From NCBI GenBank assembly GCA_030841965.1, contig JAUUSJ010000144.1:1-10692 (forward strand): a DNA stretch of 10,692 nucleotides, in the 5' to 3' direction. Position numbers and translations under genes: made by a program. The notes below the pieces were generated by a model, which worked only from the letters and a program-made list of their open reading frames with translations, did no database searches and was not told the DNA's origin. The DNA comes from Blautia sp. (GTDB taxonomy: Bacteria > Bacillota > Clostridia > Lachnospirales > Lachnospiraceae). Below, piece after piece: positions 1 to 7,000 of this stretch; the first letter of the stretch is position 1; the number at the start of each line of letters is the position of its first letter.

Positions 1-93
1 TCGTTCCCACGGTTTTTCGACATACGCTGATTTATGCCGCTTCCCGCAAACTCGCTACGCTCAAACAATGCTCCAGCGGCAAAGCTAAGTATA

Positions 94-127
94 TCGAAAA
101 ACCGCTCCACTCTCTATCGTTTTTCGA
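94..127 (-). terminator. Hairpin downstream of the TasA-like gene, possible transcript end
   Basis: A 9-bp perfect stem TCGAAAAAC/GTTTTTCGA encloses a 16-nt loop, about 80 nt beyond the TasA-like stop codon. The 3' arm itself supplies a run of five T, but no long U-tract follows the stem, so termination is only a possibility. The same arm competes with the larger 10-104 foldback. The hairpin half is shared with the repeat copy at the right end of the window, so it belongs to the repeat rather than to the gene. Confidence 0.3.
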
Positions 128-168
128 GAATATATCAACGGACTCTCTTCGCTGTGTGCTGGCAAAAC
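103..168 (-). repeat. Left copy of 66-bp inverted repeat bracketing the locus
   Basis: Reading 168 to 103 on the minus strand, this aligns without gaps to 10627-10692 on the plus strand, 59 of 66 positions identical. The first 18 bases (GTTTTGCCAGCACACAGC) and the last 26 bases (starting CTCGAAAAACGATAGAG) are identical; six of the seven differences fall in the 14-bp middle segment. Two conserved blocks around a variable middle is what a structured repeat family would show. No transposase or target-site duplication was seen. Confidence 0.85.
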
Positions 169-206
169 ACTATCACTATAAGATTATTTTGTTGTAAAGT
201 TTTATA

Positions 207-1343
207 TTAGTCAATCTGAGTAACTGTGACAGATGCATTAAATCCTACAGTTAGACAAGCAATCTGGTCGCCATTTACAGAAGCATATGTAACACCACTA
301 TCGTCTGTGGATACTGTAGCACCAGTATAGGTAGTTTCTCCACTCTCACTACCAATCTGAACAACCTGATAATCGCTATTTCCATCATAAGCCATCAAAT
401 TACCAAGAATTGTATCACAACCGTCGACAGTTGCACCATCATCCACTGTATATGGCCATGTCCAGCTAATCATTCTACTTCCAAATCCATCCATACTACT
501 TAAATCTGTCAATGAATTATATGTTACTGATTTTGTTTCAATTTCTCCTAATTCATTTTCTGTTTCTACTGTTGATGTTGCTAGCAAAGCATCTTTTAAC
601 TCAGCCACAGTATTATACTGACCTATTGTATTTACATCTTCTGGGTCACTACCCTTAATCGTTGTCAAATTCCATACGATAGGATAATACTTGCCATTTA
701 TCCAACGAGGCATATCTTCTGTTTGAGGATAGGTAGCCTTTCTTACGTCGACAGTATCTATTAATTTATAATACTGTTTTCCTGCTGTATATTCCGTTGC
801 AGGTATATAAGATTCGCTATCTGCCACTTTTTCATATAGTCCACTAAAGTTATCTTCTTTTGTAGTCTTAGTTACATCAGCCATAACACCGTAGGTACCT
901 TTAGCTAACCAAATATCAGAAAAATTCTTAGTCGCTGTATTTTTTTTCTTTGGAGTATTAACATCAAGCTCCACACTAACTGCCACTTCTGGAGTTCCAA
1001 AAACCTTAATTGTTAACGGCTCCATACCAGCTTCAGTTCCAGGTGCAACGATATTACCACCATCACCAACAACTGGATTAGCATCCTTATTAATACTATC
1101 CACACTACCTGTATAATCAACAGAAAATCCATTTAAATTAGTCTCAGAAGAAACAGGACTATAATGTTCTCCAAACAAACTACCTGACACAGTCGCTGTC
1201 ACACCCCATTTAGCCACACGAGCTGTATCATCTCCCTCATCACTAGTTACATATTTTGCGAAGGTTCCGCTTATGATACATGTCGTCAAGAGTGTTAGTA
1301 TCAAGAGCCAGGAAGCCAAACGCATTGTCTTATTTTTCTTCAT
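207..1343 (-). CDS. TasA-like, SipW-dependent secreted protein (probable fibre/matrix subunit)
   Basis: This 378-aa protein begins with a SipW-cognate signal peptide: basic MKKNKTMR, hydrophobic core 11-25, then GTFAKY, with likely cleavage after Ala29. The following DTARVAKWGV (39-48) is typical of the mature N-terminus of TasA/CalY-like proteins in Clostridia, as are SWTWPY (293-298) and DTILGN (310-315) towards the C-terminus. TasA relatives assemble into extracellular biofilm fibres, which is family knowledge and not visible here. Residues 165-195 (LYEKVADSESY, then GKQYYKL) look like a short beta insertion. There is no LPXTG motif or C-terminal membrane segment. The start is well placed: AAAGGAG lies 10 nt upstream of ATG. 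The SipW-type peptidase needed for its processing is encoded 79 bp upstream, supporting both calls. Exact function (structural, adhesin or other) is unproven. Confidence 0.85.
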   Translation of the reverse strand: MKKNKTMRLASWLLILTLLTTCIISGTFAKYVTSDEGDDTARVAKWGVTATVSGSLFGEHYSPVSSETNLNGFSVDYTGSVDSINKDANPVVGDGGNIVAPGTEAGMEPLTIKVFGTPEVAVSVELDVNTPKKKNTATKNFSDIWLAKGTYGVMADVTKTTKEDNFSGLYEKVADSESYIPATEYTAGKQYYKLIDTVDVRKATYPQTEDMPRWINGKYYPIVWNLTTIKGSDPEDVNTIGQYNTVAELKDALLATSTVETENELGEIETKSVTYNSLTDLSSMDGFGSRMISWTWPYTVDDGATVDGCDTILGNLMAYDGNSDYQVVQIGSESGETTYTGATVSTDDSGVTYASVNGDQIACLTVGFNASVTVTQID

Positions 1344-1422
1344 ACTTGAAAAACTCCTTTCTTCTATTTTATAACAATCTATTTTATCAATAAATTATTT
1401 CTATTTATAAATCTTTATCTTT

Positions 1423-2091
1423 TTAGGATTCTTTTTTATCGCCAGATTGGATATCCTTTTGGTTCTTCTGTGCACGTAATTCTTCCAGCTCTTTTTTCAT
1501 CGCCTCTGTATCCTGTTTTTTTTGTTTGTCATAAATACGGCGACGAATAATATCATATCCAACTAAGAGCAACAATGGTATTACCACACATACAATCAGA
1601 CCAGTGGACGATTGGAGGAACATAGCCACATTTCCTGCACCAGCAATTCGGGTATAATATACTCCAACCAAACTATCGGAAGGAACCGCAGACTCGTCCG
1701 GGGTATTATTTGCATCACCCTGTGTGCGAAAGGCAAGTTTTCCATCTTCGTTCGTGACTTCAATCACTCTATGAGTTACTACATTATCTCCATTCCCCGC
1801 TGGGTCAAAATAGGCAATCACATCTCCCACCTGAATATCCTCTGCTTCTGCCGTTTTGCAAATGACCAAATCACCACTCTGTATCGTTGGATACATGGAA
1901 TCGGTTAACACAATTAAAGGTAAGAAGCCTCCTATATCAGATATCTTATCTTCACTTGTATAGCTTTTTATAATCAAAGTGATATTCATTACCAAAATCG
2001 GAATCAGAATAATGCATAATACTGCCCCAAAAATAGTTCCGATTTTATGTCCGACAGAAGTTTTCTCTCTTTTATCGGTAGTATCGCTCAC
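1423..2091 (-). CDS. sipW: Signal peptidase I, SipW (ER/archaeal) type
   Basis: This 222-aa membrane serine protease cleaves signal peptides of exported proteins at the outer face of the membrane. Layout: cytoplasmic N-terminus, membrane segment about 17-41, catalytic domain about 55-150, second membrane segment about 163-180, then a charged C-terminal tail (183-222) likely to be coiled coil. The nucleophile is Ser65 in TDSMYPT. The general base position is His107 in VVTHRV instead of the Lys of ordinary bacterial SPases, which defines the SipW/ER class; Asp126 and Asp132 in the QGDANNTPDE box are candidate acidic partners. The start is GTG, chosen because GAGGTGA sits at the right distance and no better ATG exists. 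It follows the small lipoprotein gene after 22 bp and precedes its likely substrate, the TasA-like gene. The charged cytoplasmic tail is longer than in minimal SipW proteins. Confidence 0.92.
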   Translation of the reverse strand: MSDTTDKREKTSVGHKIGTIFGAVLCIILIPILVMNITLIIKSYTSEDKISDIGGFLPLIVLTDSMYPTIQSGDLVICKTAEAEDIQVGDVIAYFDPAGNGDNVVTHRVIEVTNEDGKLAFRTQGDANNTPDESAVPSDSLVGVYYTRIAGAGNVAMFLQSSTGLIVCVVIPLLLLVGYDIIRRRIYDKQKKQDTEAMKKELEELRAQKNQKDIQSGDKKES

Positions 2092-2113
2092 TTTAGATTC
2101 ACCTCATTTCTAG

Positions 2114-2293
2114 TTATTCTTCTTCTTCCTGAAACTCATAAATATCCACTGGAGTTTCTTTCTCTGTCTGTCCATCTTCCATCTGTGTTTGAGATGTCTC
2201 ATCTGAATTCCCCTTGCGATTCGTACATCCAACACAGATAAGGATAAGGGCAAACATCATAAAAAAAATCCTTTTTCTCAATCTTTTGCTCAT
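2114..2293 (-). CDS. Small lipoprotein, 59 aa, unknown function
   Basis: A short gene not obvious from ORF length alone. The product starts MSKRLRKR (strongly basic), has a hydrophobic stretch IFFMMFALILICV (9-21) and a lipobox-like ICVGC with Cys23 as the probable lipidated residue; the -3 Cys is atypical but Gly at -1 is standard. The mature part is only about 37 residues, hydrophilic and acidic, ending in a run of four Glu. A strong RBS (GTAGGAG, 5 nt before ATG) and 22 bp to the sipW start support real translation and co-transcription. Such a small membrane-tethered acidic peptide could assist fibre assembly, SipW or the exported proteins, but nothing in the sequence assigns a role. No family recognised. 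Confidence 0.75.
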   Translation of the reverse strand: MSKRLRKRIFFMMFALILICVGCTNRKGNSDETSQTQMEDGQTEKETPVDIYEFQEEEE

Positions 2294-2485
2294 AATTCTC
2301 CTACTTTTCTAAATGCCAATCTAAAAACTTACTTTTTTTCGGCATGAAAGGGGAAGCAGAAAAATTCTCCTACGCCCCTCTCATACAATCATTCCCATAA
2401 AATTGATTTCGGATAATGATTCCAGTATTCTCTCCCAAGGATGAATCATTACCATGCAGCGTACCGCCGTTTTTTTCTCAAAATA
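2294..2485 (-). ncRNA. Structured intergenic RNA between cohesin-like gene and lipoprotein/sipW genes
   Basis: This 192-bp spacer holds two long stems in the minus-strand transcript. Hairpin A: 2443-2453 pairs with 2412-2422 (11 bp, loop of 20 nt). Hairpin B: 2375-2386 pairs with 2342-2353 (12 bp, inner pairs possible). In both, every non-Watson-Crick position is G-U on the minus strand but A-C on the plus strand, which fits an RNA made in the gene direction. The AATCATT block of hairpin A can also pair with AATGATT in 2386-2396, giving an alternative fold. Neither stem is followed by a U-tract, so they are not plain terminators; a processing site, an attenuator or an uncharacterised riboswitch is possible. 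No known riboswitch core was recognised, and no good sigma-A promoter was found. Confidence 0.5.
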
Positions 2486-3913
2486 TTATTTACTTAATAT
2501 TGGTTCTAACTCCTTAATATCTGTATACTCTGTATGTATCGTTCCCTCTGAGTCTTTATACCTTAAATATCCTCGTGCATAGACTGTTTTTGATATATTA
2601 GAGCTTGTCTTTGCAATCGTAAAGGAATAATTATAGTCTCCTTTTGAAAATACAGTCTTGCTTGTATTATTCGTCACGCCGGAAGCTCCTACTATCATCT
2701 TTTTCTCTCCGAGATTTTTATACGCTCTCAAAATTCCCTCGCTCACAACCGTATATCCTTCTGGAACATCAACGGAAATGGTAAGCGTCACATTGTCTTT
2801 TCCTGCACTATCTTTTATTCTAGTAAATCTGGATAAGGATATCGCTGGTTTTGCCTCTACTTCATTCTCCTCAAATTTTGCTTTTATAGCAATTGACGCT
2901 TTTAGATAGAATCGATAGGTAGAGTCGGTACTTATCAAGACCTCTTTTTCGCCATCTAACATATACCAGCCTGCAAAATACTGTCCCTCAACCTCATTCG
3001 CCTGAACCGTCAAAAGCGTATTCAAGCTATAACTGTTCTTCGTTATATTCTCACTAGATACATCCATTCCATTTACATTGACAATTGTTCCGCCCTCTAC
3101 CGTCACGATAGGGTCCGTATTTTCTGCCTCTTCATAAATGGCTCTCAATGAGATGCCCTCGCTTAGCTCAAAGGAATCTTCAGCCAGATTACTAACTGAC
3201 TCACCAGTCACAGAATTTATCCACGAAACAAATTCATAATTATCTACCTTTTCTGGTGCTGATACTGTCACTGTATTACCAGTTTGAGTCAGACCATAGA
3301 GACTTATCTCACCTGTTCCCTGTTTTAAATCATGTCCGATACTTACGCTTAATGAAGCTCCAGATATATTGGAGTCAACACTCACTCTGGCGATATCGGC
3401 GTTTTTTGTCATGGCCTGTTCTCTCACAGAACTTCCATAGACATATTTTAAGGAACCATCCACTGCTTGTATCCCCAAAATACTGTCTGATAATTTGACA
3501 GAACCTATATTCAAAAATACATTCTCGTTGCTCTCGCCCTCTTTATTAACAAAGAGTGGGGTTTTCCCAGACAGATAAATATTCATCCTTCCAGTTGAAG
3601 AATCATAACGATACTCTGCTATCGTGACATCTTTCAGCTCATCACTAAATACAAACTCTGGCTTTTGCCCATTCGCATCCACCTGCAAACTAAACTGAAG
3701 AGAAGTAATTCCCTCAGCAGCCGCATGACTTGATTCAATAGCTATATTAGCAGATGTCGTTTCATTATCCACTGTCAGGAAAATCTCATCCATTACACTT
3801 ATATCGCCTGCCAAATCCTCCGTACTGCTCGCCGCAAGGCTTTCCATCGGCAGCATGATAACTAACGCAAGCATGACGATAAGTCTGAATGCTATTACTA
3901 TTTTTTTATTCAT
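2486..3913 (-). CDS. Secreted protein with cohesin-like domain and two InlB-type B-repeat domains
   Basis: Start chosen at the internal ATG (MNKKIV...) because AAAGGAGA lies directly upstream; an in-frame ATG 17 codons earlier lacks an RBS and would spoil the signal peptide. Product 475 aa. Signal peptide 1-28 ends MESLAA. Residues about 40-180 are a cohesin-like beta-sandwich: SLQFSLQV strand (71-78), NIYLSGKTPLF (111-121) and LNIGSVKL (134-141) match the pattern of clostridial cohesins. Residues 181-261 and 265-347 resemble InlB/Listeria-Bacteroides B-repeats (FVSWINS..., FAGWYMLDG..., then AIKAKF). Residues 356-475 form a further beta-rich domain not recognised. There is no LPXTG, S-layer homology or C-terminal membrane segment. 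The neighbouring M60 peptidase carries a dockerin, so this may be its binding partner. The cohesin call is by pattern, not by a profile search. Confidence 0.65.
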   Translation of the reverse strand: MNKKIVIAFRLIVMLALVIMLPMESLAASSTEDLAGDISVMDEIFLTVDNETTSANIAIESSHAAAEGITSLQFSLQVDANGQKPEFVFSDELKDVTIAEYRYDSSTGRMNIYLSGKTPLFVNKEGESNENVFLNIGSVKLSDSILGIQAVDGSLKYVYGSSVREQAMTKNADIARVSVDSNISGASLSVSIGHDLKQGTGEISLYGLTQTGNTVTVSAPEKVDNYEFVSWINSVTGESVSNLAEDSFELSEGISLRAIYEEAENTDPIVTVEGGTIVNVNGMDVSSENITKNSYSLNTLLTVQANEVEGQYFAGWYMLDGEKEVLISTDSTYRFYLKASIAIKAKFEENEVEAKPAISLSRFTRIKDSAGKDNVTLTISVDVPEGYTVVSEGILRAYKNLGEKKMIVGASGVTNNTSKTVFSKGDYNYSFTIAKTSSNISKTVYARGYLRYKDSEGTIHTEYTDIKELEPILSK

Positions 3914-3932
3914 GATTTTCTCCTTTATCAAC

Positions 3933-3973
3933 GCTGTCTTTTGGCAGCAAGACAGCCAACCCATCTAGCTGTC
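3933..3973 (-). promoter_or_regulatory. Alternative hairpins just upstream of the cohesin-like gene RBS
   Basis: In the minus-strand transcript three blocks follow each other: GACAGC (3973-3968), GCTGTC (3956-3951) and GACAGC (3938-3933). The middle block can pair with the first (6 bp, 11-nt loop) or, better, with the third as GCTGTCTT/AAGACAGC (8 bp perfect, 8-nt loop). The third block ends about 7 nt before AAAGGAG. The exclusive pairings are what an RNA switch, or a stabilising 5' hairpin after processing, would show. No U-tract follows, so it is not an intrinsic terminator. Confidence 0.4.
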
Positions 3974-4022
3974 TCAACCGCCTGTACTCGCTTTTTATCA
4001 GGTTTTCCTGCTTATTTTATAA

Positions 4023-7000
4023 CTACTTTTCCTCAACTTGACTTACTGTTTTGTCACTGCTTATCTCGATTTGCTTTAACTCTTCTGGCATTGTCTCAAA
4101 TAGGGAATCACTGACAAGTCTTTGTCCCTCATTTGTCAGAGCGTTATTCACACGATAAAGCTCCGCACGCACCGAAGTAATCGAAGTATCGAAATCTTGT
4201 CCTGGCTCAATCCAGTAAATCCATGTACCATCTGAGGTGTCTGTGATATTGCCTTTGTCTGGCACATCAGCTAGAATAATCTGCTGTGCTTTTAGGGCAC
4301 CTTCTTCATCGACACCTCCCACGATATTGCCATCCTGGTCAAAGAGAAGCACTACATTATACGCAGGATTTCCTTTATAGGAGCCCATAAAGACAATGGA
4401 GTTTGCAGGAATCACATCATCCTCTTCCTGTCCGTATTGATAATCACTCTTTAGCGTTCCAATCACCGTTGTATTATCATTATCATCGGCACGTCTAAAG
4501 TCCACATTATCGCCAGTCACACCGAGTACATCCAACTCTGCGATAGCTACTTTGCTTCCTGTTTTGCCTTTGACAATCAGCTTTACTGCATCCGCCTCAT
4601 ACGTGCTTATATACTTATTATCTGCGTTAGCGAAGTATACTGTATTGACCGTATCTTCGTCAAATCTTCCCTCTGCAGCAGTTATCCAATTTCCATCTGC
4701 TTTGACTTGAATCTCGTAATCACCTAGAGCCTCGCCATTGCTGCCCGCTGTATACTTAAATCCAGTGATAACCTGAGTCTTATTGAATTCCATCAGGATT
4801 TCTGCATTATCTTTGTCAACCGTTGCAATATATTCTGTAGCTATATCGTGGTCGATTGCTGATAAAGCGGCATTTTCCTTTGTCTGCTCACAAGACATGG
4901 AATTATCATCTGGTTCGATTATATTTTCTTTCGCTGTCAAACCGTCCACAGAGATTGTCCAGTTTGTCTTATCCAAGCTTCCATCATGCTCAATCTTGAG
5001 CTGACCTAATGTCTTCGTCGCAGAGCGATTTAAGTACTTATCAATAAGTGCAATCTCATAGTAGACTGTTCTATTATTGACACTCGTAATTGTATCGCTA
5101 AATGTATGATTTGTCGTAAATCCTACTACCTGTTTCTCCACCTTGCCATTTGAAATCATACATCTTGTAATCTCGTATCCCAAGATGTCGTTCTCAGGTA
5201 TATTCGTAGAGCTAAATGTGAAATCTACTTGATTTGCCACATTTGGATTTACCTTATAAGCAACTTCTCCAATCGCCTCCGTTGTTCCGTCACTGCTTAG
5301 ACTGCTCTGTCCATTCATGCTGTATACTCTGGAATCATCGCTGACATAGTAGATTGCTCTTGTTTCTTTCTCAAACTGTGCCGCATATGCCTTTGTCGTC
5401 TCATTTGGCACCTTGCCCCAGCGCTCAAAGAATTCCAAAATATCCTTCTGTGCCGCCGCACATGCCAGTCTCATCAAGTTCTGGTCAGAGTTGCCGCTTT
5501 CTAGAGTCAATGCGATATTACCTGGCTTAGGAGCCTTGGCAGGCGTTCTCGCATAAGTATCCATTCTCGCATAGAATAGATTTGCAAGCTGTTCGTCATA
5601 ATTATCGTATGTCTTATAATTATAACCCTTATCGTATGCCAAATGAAGCTGCCAGTATAGACCAAGCTGCGTCGCACCGTTTGACGAAGAGCCTTTCGCT
5701 CCAGAAGTTACCTTATCATAAATATTTCGGTAATCAAAACGCATACCTTCATTTGTATCCTTCGCCTGAGCTAACTGTGCAAAATAGTTATTCGTGACTT
5801 CTGTAACTTCATAAGCAGTCTGGTTAATACAATGTCCAATCTCATGGGCAATACCCCATCCAAAGTAATTACCGCTTACGTATTTTCCATCCTCTGATAC
5901 AATCGGCTTGCCGCCTACCATGATTTTAGCCTGTGGATACTCAATACCAATATGATCACCAGCTGCATACATAAATGCGCCAGAGAACATTCTCTGATAG
6001 CGAATATTCAAATGCGTCGTCGGAATCTTATCAACCGCATCGCTCGCATTTTTACTTAATCCCTTATGCTGATAGAATAAATTCATCATCTCTTCTATCG
6101 CATCCATAGAATCCACAATCTTTTGTGCTTTTTCCTCTACACTGCCATCTCCCGCACCACTCAAAATCTGCTGAGCCGGCAAGGACAATAGCATCGTATC
6201 TAAAATAATATCAGAAGCACCGAGAATACAATTTTGCTCATCATAATCAAGCTGTACACTCTTATTAGAGGAACCTTTATGAACTTCCTCATGCAAAGCC
6301 TCCATCTTTGGCACATAAGCTTCCAGTTCCTCAACATAGGTCTTTGTCTTTTCCAAACGTTCCTGCTTATCTGTCACTTTATACAAATCTAAGAGTGGAA
6401 CTTGTACACCGCCACTCACTCGCACTGCATATCGAGTATTTGTCGTTGCGCCTTGGTAATCTACATACAATGCTCCACCGCCTTCTTGTTGAGCTAAGCT
6501 TGAAGCTGGCACTGTATATGTATTTGCTCCAACCTTCAAACTAGAAAAATATCCTAAAGTCATACTGTTGGACTCCGCATGGTACTGGGTACAATATAAT
6601 CTTATATTTGTTTTGGCACCCGTTGACTGAGTACTACTACCTACATAAATCGTAACTTGCTCTCCTGCTGCCGCAGTAACACCGAGAGGCTGTAGGGCGT
6701 TTAATCCTCTAAAACCACGTTTTAAGTTCACATCTGGTGCATTAATTTCCGTTCTTATTGGAACAGTTTTTGCATCTTTCAAAGCACCATCATTTAAAAT
6801 CTGTTCTGCTAAATCTAATTCTTTGAGTAAACTCTCTTTTTTTGGATTATACTCTCCACTTATCTCATCTACTGTATTTACTCTACTTCTCAAATCATCG
6901 ATTACTTCCTGTGTTGTCGTATCTTTTAATATCGTATGTAAATCATCCTCATACAAAGATGTCATGATTTCTTCTTCCAAAGTATCATAATAGTAGAAAT

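Larger units (their letters stand above)
1..206 (-). repeat. Gene-free left end: structured interspersed repeat downstream of the TasA-like gene
   Basis: No ORF is supported here. Read on the minus strand (downstream of the TasA-like stop) there are two nested foldback structures. Positions 10-25 pair with 89-104 over 16 bp with a single non-Watson-Crick position, which is a G-U wobble on the minus strand but C-A on the plus strand; inside it GCCGCT (36-41) pairs with AGCGGC (75-80). The arm at 94-102 can instead pair with 119-127 (TCGAAAAAC/GTTTTTCGA). This end also contains the copy of the 66-bp repeat at 103-168 found inverted at the right edge. It looks like an interspersed, possibly transcribed repeat unit; the family is not recognised. 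Confidence 0.6.

Noticed and set aside
1344..1422. Independent promoter for the TasA-like gene
   Set aside because: TTGATA and TATAAA-like boxes occur in the 79-bp gap, but their spacing (about 11 bp) is wrong for sigma-A and the gap is simply AT-rich.
2455..2480. Plus-strand intrinsic terminator (GC stretch followed by seven T)
   Set aside because: The possible stem around GCGTACCGC is only about 3 bp, and the nearby genes all run on the minus strand.
3914..3964. Start of the cohesin-like gene 17 codons further upstream (MGWLSCC...)
   Set aside because: No RBS at that ATG, it overlaps the hairpin region, and the ATG at 3913 has an ideal AAAGGAGA and a clean signal peptide.
4023..4200. Cell-wall sorting signal at the C-terminus of the M60 peptidase
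   Set aside because: The C-terminus is acidic and hydrophilic (ending QVEEK) with no LPXTG-like motif, hydrophobic segment or basic tail.
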